A stretch of 64,000 nucleotides of DNA from JAFKFI01 sp963795435 (GTDB lineage Bacteria; Pseudomonadota; Alphaproteobacteria; Acetobacterales; Acetobacteraceae), in the NCBI GenBank assembly GCA_963795435.1, contig CAWCHV010000007.1, positions 2,480,001 to 2,544,000 of the forward strand, written 5' to 3'. Positions 18,483 through 26,479 of this stretch are shown here, in pieces (within the stretch, counting starts at the first letter, position 1; every line of letters starts with the position of its first letter). The notes under the pieces were generated by a model. It did no database searches. It worked only from the letters and a program-made list of their open reading frames with translations, and had not been told where the DNA came from. The position numbers were made by a program, and so were the translations under genes.

Positions 18483-20393
18483 ATGCCTGAGCCGGAGATC
18501 TTCTCGGACCCGAATGCCGCCGCCCCGGAGCTGATGGGCGTGGGCGTGATCGAGGCCGCGCTCGCCACGATGCCGGCCAACCCGGGCGTCTATCGAATGC
18601 TCGATGCCAAGGGGGATGCGCTTTATGTCGGCAAGGCGCGCAGCCTGAAGAAGCGGGTGACGGCCTATGCCCAGCTGGCGCGGTTGCCGGAGAGGTTGCG
18701 GCGGATGGTGTCCGAGACGGCCGCGATGGAGATCGTCACCACCCACACCGAAGCCGAGGCGCTGCTCCTCGAAGCGAACCTCATCAAGCGTCTCAAGCCG
18801 CGATTCAACATCGTCCTGCGGGATGACAAGAGCTACCCTTGGTTGATGCTGACGGAGGACCACGCCTTTCCGCAAATCGCCAAGCATCGCGGCGCGCAGC
18901 TCCGGAAGGGAAGCTATTGGGGGCCGTTCGCTTCGGCCTGGGCGGTCAACCAGACCGTCACGGCGATGCAGCGCGTGTTTCTCCTGCGCTCCTGCCAGGA
19001 CACGGTGTTCGCCAATCGGACGCGGCCGTGCCTGCTGCACCAGATCCGCCGCTGCTCGGCGCCCTGCGTGGGCCGCATCTCGGAGGAGGAATACGGCCGG
19101 CTGGTAGGGCAGGCGAAGGCCTTCCTCGCCGGCAGGAGCGCCGCCGTGCAGCAGGAGCTGGCGGCCGAGATGGAGCACGCCGCCGAGGCGCTGGAGTTCG
19201 AACGGGCGGCGGCGGTGCGGGACCGGATCCGCGGTCTTACCTTCGTGCAGGGCACCGGGCTGATGAACCCGGCCAGCCTGCGGGACGCCGACGTGATCGC
19301 GGCGTGGCAGATCGCCGGGCAGACCTGCGTGCAGGTGTTCTTCGTTCGGGGCGGCCGCAACAACGGCAACCGCGCCTTCTACCCCACCCACGCGCGCACC
19401 GAGGAGCCCGCCGAGGTGCTCGGCGCCTTCATCGCCCAATTCTATGATGACAAGCCCCCGCCGCCCCTGCTGCTGACCAACTTTTTTCTCCCGGAGCAGG
19501 CGCTGGTCGAGGAGGCGTTGTCGCTGAAGGCCGGCCGGAAGGTGGAAATAGCGGTGCCGCAGCGTGGGGAAAAGCGAGCGGTGGTCGCGCACGCCGAGAC
19601 CAACGCGCGCGAGGCCCTGGAAAGGAAACTCGCGGAATCCGCCGGGCAGGCGAAGCTGCTGGAAGCGACGGCGGCGCTGTTCGGCCTGCCCGGCCCCCCG
19701 GAGCGGATCGAGGTCTACGACAACAGCCACATCATGGGTACGGCGCCCTATGGCGTGATGATCGTTGGCGGGGCGGAAGGGTTCGTGAAGTCGGCTTATC
19801 GTAAATTCTCGATTCGCGGGCCGGTCGCGCCGGGCGACGATTTCGGAATGATGCGCGAGGTGCTCGAGCGTCGTTTTGGCCGCGCCCTGCGCGAGCAGGC
19901 CGAGCACCCCGAGCGGCCGGAGGACTGGCCGGATTTGGTGCTGATCGACGGCGGCGCGGGGCAGCTCTCCGCGGCGCGCGGTGTGCTCGCCGACCTTGGG
20001 GTCAACGACGTGCCGCTGGTCGCCATCGCCAAGGGGCCGGACCGCGATGCCGGGCGCGAGTGGTTTCATATGGACGGGCGCGAGCCGATCCAGCTCCCGC
20101 CGCGCGACCCGGTGCTGTATTTCCTCCAGCGGCTACGCGACGAGGCGCACCGCTTCGCCATCACGACCCACCGCGCCGGCCGCTCCAAGGCGCTGACCCG
20201 CAGCGAGCTCGACGAGGTCGCCGGCATCGGCGCCGCCCGCAAACGTGCGCTGCTCAACCATTTCGGCTCGGCGCGCGGCGTGAAGCAGGCGGGGCTCGCC
20301 GACTTGGAAGCGGCGCCGGGGATCAGCCGCGAGACGGCGCGGCGGGTGTATGCGCATTTCCACCCTGGGGTACGGATGGAGGAGGCGCGGTAG
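18483..20393 (+). CDS. uvrC: excinuclease ABC subunit C
   Basis: 636 residues from MPEPEIFSDPNAAAPE. Domains: N-terminal GIY-YIG nuclease (NPGVYRMLDAKGDALYVGKA, about 40-115), a Cys-bearing linker (CLLHQIRRCSAPCVG), a UVR motif, the RNase H-like 5' nuclease (RIEVYDNSHIMGT, LVLIDGGAGQLSAA) and a C-terminal (HhH)2 domain. It makes the two incisions of nucleotide excision repair. An in-frame ATG at 18453 is less likely. The last 90 bp are partly duplicated at 5126-5214. Confidence 0.97.
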   Translation: MPEPEIFSDPNAAAPELMGVGVIEAALATMPANPGVYRMLDAKGDALYVGKARSLKKRVTAYAQLARLPERLRRMVSETAAMEIVTTHTEAEALLLEANLIKRLKPRFNIVLRDDKSYPWLMLTEDHAFPQIAKHRGAQLRKGSYWGPFASAWAVNQTVTAMQRVFLLRSCQDTVFANRTRPCLLHQIRRCSAPCVGRISEEEYGRLVGQAKAFLAGRSAAVQQELAAEMEHAAEALEFERAAAVRDRIRGLTFVQGTGLMNPASLRDADVIAAWQIAGQTCVQVFFVRGGRNNGNRAFYPTHARTEEPAEVLGAFIAQFYDDKPPPPLLLTNFFLPEQALVEEALSLKAGRKVEIAVPQRGEKRAVVAHAETNAREALERKLAESAGQAKLLEATAALFGLPGPPERIEVYDNSHIMGTAPYGVMIVGGAEGFVKSAYRKFSIRGPVAPGDDFGMMREVLERRFGRALREQAEHPERPEDWPDLVLIDGGAGQLSAARGVLADLGVNDVPLVAIAKGPDRDAGREWFHMDGREPIQLPPRDPVLYFLQRLRDEAHRFAITTHRAGRSKALTRSELDEVAGIGAARKRALLNHFGSARGVKQAGLADLEAAPGISRETARRVYAHFHPGVRMEEAR

Positions 20394-20518
20394 GCACGTC
20401 GTCCGGCGCAAGCCGCCAGCCCGCGCCGCGTCCCGACCTGCCATCCGTGCTAGACCGGTGGCCACCGGCGCACACTCGCGCATAATCCAACCCGAACGTC
20501 GCAGCCAAAGGAGTGCGT

Positions 20519-21211
20519 ATGCGACTGGCCTCCCTCGTCCCCTACGTCCTCCGCAAGCGCCGTTGGGAGCGCAAGGGGACGGCCAGCTATGCCGCGGCGC
20601 TGCTGGCTGGCCACGAGCCGGAGGCAGCCTTCCTGCCGCTGCTCTGCGACCGTCGGCGCGTGTCGATCGACGTCGGCGCCAATCTGGGCGGCTATACGCT
20701 GCTGCTCCGCCAGCATTCGGCGAGGGTGATCGCCTATGAGCCCAATCCCGAGCTGGCGGCGCGCCTCGAGCGGGTGTTCCGGCTGTCCCGGTCGGTCGAG
20801 GTGCGCCGATGCGCTCTTTCCGACATCTCCGGCGTCGCGATGCTGCGCGTCCCCTCCGATCACGGCCGCAGCACGATCGAGGCAGCCAACGACATCGGCG
20901 GCCGCGAGGCCTCCCCGGTCAGCGTCGAGAAGCGGCGTCTGGACGATGAAGCGCTCGGCGACGTGGGGTTCATCAAGGTCGACGTGGAAGGACATGAGCT
21001 TGCGGTCCTGCGCGGCGCCGAGGGGCTGCTGCGCGCCTGCCGGCCCGCCCTGCTGATCGAGGCCAGCGAGGAACTCGTCCCCGGCGCCCTGGCGTCGATC
21101 AGGGGGTTCCTGGAGCGCTTGGGGTACCGCGGCCATGTCGCCGAGGATGGCGCATTGCGGCCGGTGCAGCCGTCGGATATCTCCGCGAACAACTACATTT
21201 TCCGGGCCTGA
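20519..21211 (+). CDS. FkbM family methyltransferase
   Basis: About 230 residues. SAM-binding motif SIDVGANLGGYTLLLRQHSA, acidic motif VIAYEPNPELAARLE, and the FkbM pattern GFIKVDVEGHELAVLRGAEG. FkbM enzymes O-methylate sugars, lipids or polyketides; the acceptor here cannot be inferred. ATG 20519 is preferred over GTG 20513 because AAAGGAG (20507-20513) is then correctly spaced. It is a single gene in a region with remnants downstream, suggesting a plastic locus. Confidence 0.88.
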   Translation: MRLASLVPYVLRKRRWERKGTASYAAALLAGHEPEAAFLPLLCDRRRVSIDVGANLGGYTLLLRQHSARVIAYEPNPELAARLERVFRLSRSVEVRRCALSDISGVAMLRVPSDHGRSTIEAANDIGGREASPVSVEKRRLDDEALGDVGFIKVDVEGHELAVLRGAEGLLRACRPALLIEASEELVPGALASIRGFLERLGYRGHVAEDGALRPVQPSDISANNYIFRA

Positions 21212-21329
21212 GCTACCCACCGCCGCCCGACACCGTTTTGCGTCGCCCCGAAGCCGGTGCGCTGCCGGGCCGGCAGGTCGCGCACAGCTGGCCGACGGAA
21301 AGGGGCTTGCCGTCCGCCCCGGGACAAGG

Positions 21330-21760
21330 TCCGCGGCAGCTTGGAATTGCCGCCTCTGGTCGGCGCGAGCCCGACCGGGATCGCGGAGCACGCCAGGCAG
21401 TTCGGCATCGACCCGGATTTCGATCTGGCGCCCGCTGCGGCCCGGCGGAACTCGGCCGCACCAACCGGCGCGGCCGAGAAGCAGGCGCTCATGCTGCCCG
21501 AGACCCTGGAACGGCAGCTATTGAAGATACGGGATACCGCCAGGACCGCGGCCGAGGAGACCGGCATCAGCACGCTCATCTCGCGTTCGGCTTCCTCGAG
21601 TGGTTCGAGAACGACAGCTCGGACCGCCCGCTCATCAGCCCGCTGCTGGCGATAAGGGTCGACATCGAGCGCAAGATCGTCCGCAGCCACTATCAATACA
21701 GCCTGGCCAGCGCCGGCGACGAGGCGCAGGTGAACCTCACTTTGTCCGAACGCCTGGATC
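21330..21760 (+). pseudogene. fragment of a DUF4011 helicase-type protein, frameshifted
   Basis: Two frames join into one recognisable segment. The first gives LELPPLVGASPTGIAEHARQ, FGIDPDFDLAP and LPETLERQLLKIRDTARTAA. The second, after a missing base near 21579, continues HLAFGFLEWFENDSSDRPL, ISPLLAIRVDIERK and VNLTLSERL. This matches the N-terminal DUF4011 part of very large helicase/nuclease-like proteins (DUF4011-AAA-DUF3320) that occur in many genomic islands. Only about 145 residues remain of what is usually over 1500. No start or further domains are present. Confidence 0.7.
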
Positions 21761-21968
21761 GTCAGACCAGGAACCTGATCGCGTGTCTCGATGAACTGCG
21801 AAAGCGGCCGCTCTGCTCCGCTGGCTGACCTTTCGACCGCCCCGTCCGCCGATCCCGGAACATCGGTCACAGAACAATGGCGACGCGGCACGCCCCAAGC
21901 TTAAGCTGTGCGCAAACGACCGCGCCGCGGCGAGCATACCGAAACGGCGCTGCAAACGGAGGGAAACG

Positions 21969-23412
21969 ATGTCGCAAGCAGCGCGCGCTGGCTCGCCGTT
22001 GAACAGGCCGCCGCCGGGAGCGGCGCCCGCCGACACCGCCCGCCCCACTTTCGGCGGAGCGATGGCGGCGCGGGTCGATCGGCTGCCACTGACCAAGGTC
22101 CAGTGGCGGCTCGCCATCCTGGTCCAGGTCACCTGGGGCTTCATCGTGTTCGACACCGACGGGATCGGCGCGCGGCTGTATCCGTTCGTGTGGCGGCCCA
22201 ACCACATCATCACCGTCGAGCAGTACGCGGTGATCCAGGCGCTGCAGGTCGGCGTGGGCGTGCTGCTCGGCGTGTTCACCATGAGCTGGGTGGCCGACCG
22301 CTACGGCAGGCGGCCGGCGATCATGCTGTCCACGCTGCTCGGCGGCATCTGCATCTGGCCGTTCGCCTATGTCACCGATTTCTGGCCGATGGTGGCGCTC
22401 TCGGTGGTCAGCACGCTGGGGGTCGGCGGGATCGTCGCGACGCACGCGGTGTATCTCTCGGAGATGGTCTCGCCCGAGGCGCGGAACAAAGTGCTACTGT
22501 CCTCGCAGGGCGTCACCGCGCTGGTCGCGGTCGGGGTCAACCTGCTGGCCTTCGCGTGGATCCCGAGCCAGTGGCAGCTATTCCTGTGGGTCAGCGCCGC
22601 GGTCGAGATCGTCATTCTCTTGCCGCTGCTGTGGTGGCTGCTGCCCGAGAGCCCGCGCTGGCTCGAGGCGCACGGACACCACGCCGAGGCGGAGCGCGTG
22701 ATGGCCGAGTACGAGCTGCGCTGCCAGCGATTCAGCCCCGGGCCGCTGCCCGAGTTCGATGCCTCGCGCAACCCGATCGTCGCCGCGGGCAAGAGCAGCT
22801 GGCGCGAGCTGTTCACCAACCCGCAATACCGCAGCCGCACGCTGCTGCTGATCGTCGTCTGGGTGCTCGGCTACGCGGGACCTGATCTACGGGGTCGGCG
22901 CGTTCGCGGCGGTTTTCATGGTGGACAACGGCGCAACGCCGCATTTCGTGTTCCTCACCATTGCGATCGCCTACGCCGCCCTGTTCTTCGGCTTCCTGGC
23001 CAACGCGCGGCTGGGCGAACGCGTCGAACGGCGCGAGGTGATCTTCGCGATGGGCGTCCTGTTCGCGGTCGCCTGGATCGTGGCGTGGCTGATCCCGAAC
23101 CTGCTGGTGATCGCGCTCTGCTACATCGTCAGCCGGATCGGCACCGGGCTCTATCTGTTCAACCTCTACAACTACACCGCCGTTGCGTATCCGACGCGCT
23201 TCCGCTCGATGGCCTTCGCCTGGACCGACGGGCTCGGCCATCTCGGCGCCTGGGCGGGCGTGACCTTGCTCGGGCCGCTCTACGTCATGGGGCCGAACCA
23301 TCTCGGCTGGATCCTGTGGATCGTCGTCCCCGGCGCGCTGCTGCCGGCGCTGCTGATCCGCACGATGGGCATCCGGCAGTCCCGCGCGGTGCTGGAGCAG
23401 GTTTCGACATAG
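21969..23412 (+). CDS. MFS transporter (sugar-porter-like), frameshifted
   Basis: The first frame (21969 to about 22879) has the N-terminal half with the MFS loop VADRYGRRPAIMLSTLLGGI and helices up to LLLIVVWVLGYA. The second frame resumes DLIYGVGAFAAVFMVDNGAT and runs six more helices to the stop at 23412. Removing one G from the GGG at 22877-22879 joins them into a complete 12-helix protein of about 480 residues. The second-half loop NARLGERVERREV fits the family. Substrate unknown. Either a sequencing error or a fresh pseudogene. Confidence 0.85.
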
Positions 23413-23431
23413 CCGGTTTTCTTGCGGGGCG

Positions 23432-23525
23432 TGCGCAACCCTCTCACCCCGCCTCTCCCCCAAGGGGGAGAGGGATTTGCTTCTCCCTCTCCCCTCAGCA
23501 GGGAAGAGGGCCGGGGTGAGGGGTG
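23432..23525. repeat. dispersed palindromic repeat, copy 1
   Basis: Two GC-rich hairpins face each other: CCTCTCCCCCAAGGGGGAGAGG, in parts, then CCCTCTCCCCTCAGCAGGGA and a closing GGCCGGGGTGAGGGG that pairs with the opening CTCACCCCGCC. The same architecture recurs at 46817, 62523 and 63695. It resembles REP/BIME-type elements. Confidence 0.8.
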
Positions 23526-23596
23526 ACAGGCCCTTGCACTCGCCCCACCGCCGCGCTACCTAACCGTCATCAATCATTCTCCGCGGAGCGACGGGG

Positions 23597-23627
23597 GGTG
23601 GCCTTCACGGGCCGCCTTTTTTGTTTT
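23597..23627 (+). terminator. intrinsic terminator / attenuator just before rimP
   Basis: Stem GGTGGCC (23597-23603) pairs with GGCCGCC (23610-23616) around loop TTCACG, followed directly by TTTTTTGTTTT. Its position on top of the rimP start suggests it either ends the MFS transcript or attenuates the rimP-nusA-infB operon. NusA-dependent control of its own operon leader is known in other bacteria; here it is inference. Confidence 0.7.
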
Positions 23628-24147
23628 GGACCCTGACCAACCACGCCATACCGGGATGGAGGCCAAGCTGGCCGACATCGTCACGCCAACCCTCGAGGAC
23701 ATGGGCTACGAGCTCGTGCGGGTCGCCGTGTCCGGCAAGGATCGGCCGGTGGTGCAGGTGATGGTCGACCGCGCCGACGGCGCGCAGATCACCGTGGACG
23801 ATTGCACCGCGATCAGCCACGCGCTCGGCGCCGTGCTCGACGTCGCCGATCCGCTGCCCGGGGCGTGGAACCTCGAGATCAGCTCCGCCGGCATCGATCG
23901 GCCGCTGACCCGGGCGAAGGATTGGAACCGTTTCGCCGGCCATCGCGCCCGCGCCGAAACCGAGACGCCGGTGGATGGCCGCCGCCGGTTCTCCGGCATC
24001 GTGCTCGGCGCGGATGCCGAGCACGCCCGCTTGCGGCTTGACGACGGCTCGGAGGTATCACTTCCTCGTGAGCATCTGCGCCGCGCCCGTTTGGTGCTGA
24101 CCGATGCGCTGATCGCCGCCACCGTCAATCCGCCCACCACGAACTGA
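23626..24147 (+). CDS. rimP: ribosome maturation factor RimP
   Basis: 173 residues, needed for 30S subunit maturation. MEAKLADIVTPTLEDMGYEL, DDCTAISHALGAVLDVADPL, NLEISSAGIDRPL and the C-terminal SH3-like part are typical. The family usually has about ten residues before the first helix (TG-[LM]-EAKL), which favours the TTG at 23626. The ATG at 23656 would trim them. First gene of the nusA-infB operon, with its start buried in the T-tract of the terminator-like hairpin. Confidence 0.9.
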   Translation: MDPDQPRHTGMEAKLADIVTPTLEDMGYELVRVAVSGKDRPVVQVMVDRADGAQITVDDCTAISHALGAVLDVADPLPGAWNLEISSAGIDRPLTRAKDWNRFAGHRARAETETPVDGRRRFSGIVLGADAEHARLRLDDGSEVSLPREHLRRARLVLTDALIAATVNPPTTN

Positions 24148-24188
24148 AACCGGACACGCTGAGCCAGACCCAACCGAGAGGCCCGATC

Positions 24189-25755
24189 ATGGACACCGCC
24201 ATCGCCCGCCCCGAACTGCTCCTGGTGGCCGACGCCGTCGCGCGGGAGAAGACCATCGACCGCGAGGAGGTGCTGGAGGCCATGGAGCAGGCCATCCAGA
24301 AGGCCGGCCGCGCCAAGTACGGGCACGAGAAGGACATTCGCGCGACCATCGACCGCAAGACCGGCGACGTGCGCCTTTCCCGCTGGACCGAGGTGGTCGA
24401 GCCGGTCGAGGGCGACACGGTCGAGAACGAGGAGACGCAGAATTCCGCTCCGGATCGCGCGCAAGTTCCAGCCCGAGATCAATGTCGGCGAGTTCATCGT
24501 GGACCCGCTGCCGCCGATCGATTTCGGCCGCATCGCGGCGCAGACCGCCAAGCAGGTGATCGTGCAGCGCGTGCGCGAGTATGAGCGCAAGCGGCAGTAC
24601 GACGAGCACAAGGATCGCATCGGCGAGATCATCAACGGCGTGGTCAAGCGCACCGAGTACGGCAACCTGATGGTCGAGCTCGGCCGGGCCGAGGCGCTGC
24701 TGCGTCGCGACGAGCTGATCCCGCGGGAGAGTTTTCGCAACGGCGACAGGGTGCGCGCCTACATCTACGACGTGCGCGAGGAACCGCGCGGCCCGCAGAT
24801 TTTTCTCTCGCGCACCCATCCCGGTTTCCTGGCAAAACTGTTCGCGCAGGAAGTGCCGGAAATCTACGACGGCATCATCGAGATCAAGGCGGTGGCGCGA
24901 GATCCCGGCAGCCGCGCCAAGATGGCGGTGATTTCCCGCGATTCCTCGATTGACCCGGTTGGCGCCTGCGTCGGAATGCGCGGGTCGCGCGTGCAAGCGG
25001 TGGTGCAGGAGCTGCAGGGAGAAAAAATCGACATCATCCCGTGGTCGCCGCAGGCCGCGACCTTCGTGGTCAATGCGCTGGCGCCGGCCGAGGTGACAAA
25101 AGTGGTGATGGACGAGGAGGCAGGCCGGGTTGAAGTGGTGGTGCCGGACGACCAACTGAGCCTCGCCATCGGCCGCCGTGGGCAGAATGTCCGCTTGGCG
25201 AGCCAGCTCACCCGCTGGGACATCGACATCCTGACCGAGGCCGAGGAGAGCGAGCGGCGCCAGGAGGAGTTCCGCCGGCGCAGCGGGCTGTTCGTCGAGG
25301 CGCTCGACGTGGACGACGTGATCGCGGGGCTGCTCGTCACCGAGGGCTTCACCACCGTCGAGGAACTGGCCTTCGTGCCGGAGGACGAGCTTGCCTCGAT
25401 CGAGGGTTTCGATGAAAGCGTGGCCGCCGAACTGATCCGTCGCGCCGGGGCGTTCCTCGAGAAGCGCGACAGCGAGTTGAACGAAAGGCGTATTGAAATG
25501 GGCGTGACCGACGATGTCGCCGCCATCGAGACACTGACGCCGGCGATGCTGGTGGCGCTCGGCGAGAAGGGCGTGAAGACACTCGACGACCTTGCCGACC
25601 TCGCCTCCGATGAGCTGATCGAGATCGTGGGCGCCGACAACATGGACGAGGACACCGCGAACAGCGTCATCATGACGGCCCGCGCGCATTGGTTCGAGGG
25701 TGACGAGGTCGCCGGCGCCGGCCCCGCCGCCGTGCAGGAGGCGCATCACGACTGA
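24189..25755 (+). CDS. nusA: transcription termination/antitermination factor NusA, frameshifted in this sequence
   Basis: Frame 1 begins MDTAIARPELLLVADAVARE and is normal to VENEETQ. An extra A at about 24441 (CAGAATTCC for CAGATTCC) then shifts it. The other frame supplies IPLRIARKFQPEINVGEFI and all the rest: S1 domain (IINGVVKRTEYGNLMVELG), two KH domains (VGACVGMRGSRVQAVVQEL, LSLAIGRRGQNVRLAS), and two C-terminal acidic AR-type repeats. The total of about 520 residues is normal. nusA is essential in most bacteria, so I read this as a sequence error. Confidence 0.95.
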
Positions 25756-26479
25756 CGCGGACACTGCCGATACCGGCATCGCATCCGGCGCGGAGCAGGA
25801 CGAGCCGGAGGAAACCGGACCGCTGCGCCGTTGCATCGTGACGCGTGAGCGGCTGGGCAAGGAGCGGATGATCCGTTTCGTGCTCGGTCCCGCGCTGGAG
25901 GGCAGGCCGCGCGCACTGGTCCCCGACATTGCCGCAGACCTGCCCGGGCGGGGAATCTGGTTGAGTGCGCGGAGGGATGTGTTAGAAACCGCGCGCGCCC
26001 AGGGCTCATTGACGAGAGCCTTTGCCAGGGCGGCCCGCGGTCCGGTCACGGTGCCTCCCGACCTCACCTCCGTCCTGCAGGCAGCCTTGGTCCGGCGGAT
26101 CGGCGAACTCCTCGGGCTCGCGCGCCGTGCGGGACAGGCGGTGGCCGGCTTCCAGAAGGCGCGGGAATGGCTGCGCGCCGGCCAGGCGGGGCTGGTGATC
26201 CAGGCCGCCGACGGCAGCGCCGACGAACGGACGCGCTTCCTCTCGGGGGCCGGGCCGGGGCTGCGGATATTCACCCCGCTGTCCGCCAAGGCGCTGGGAC
26301 GGATATTCGGCCGCGATCGCGCGGTGCATGTGGTGGTGGCGCCGGGGCGGCTCGCCGACGCGCTGGCCATCGAGGCGGGGCGGCTGGCGGGGCTAAGCGG
26401 GGCGGGGCTGAGCGGGCTGAATGCTTCCGGCAACGATGCGGCCGGGAGCGACGAGTTGAACAAGCGGACGGGTGCATGA
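25700..26479 (+). CDS. YlxR (DUF448) plus L7Ae-like RNA-binding protein
   Basis: Two domains: YlxR (GPLRRCIVTRERLGKERMIR, GRGIWLSARRDVLETA) and a C-terminal L7Ae/L30e-like domain (RRIGELLGLARRAGQAVAGF, KALGRIFGRDRAVHVVVAPG). YlxR is an RNA-binding nucleoid or translation-associated protein that sits between nusA and infB across bacteria. The listed GTG start overlaps nusA by 56 bp and is uncertain; real translation may begin near 25745. The stop overlaps the infB start (ATGA), so translation is coupled. Confidence 0.87.
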   Translation: MTRSPAPAPPPCRRRITTDADTADTGIASGAEQDEPEETGPLRRCIVTRERLGKERMIRFVLGPALEGRPRALVPDIAADLPGRGIWLSARRDVLETARAQGSLTRAFARAARGPVTVPPDLTSVLQAALVRRIGELLGLARRAGQAVAGFQKAREWLRAGQAGLVIQAADGSADERTRFLSGAGPGLRIFTPLSAKALGRIFGRDRAVHVVVAPGRLADALAIEAGRLAGLSGAGLSGLNASGNDAAGSDELNKRTGA

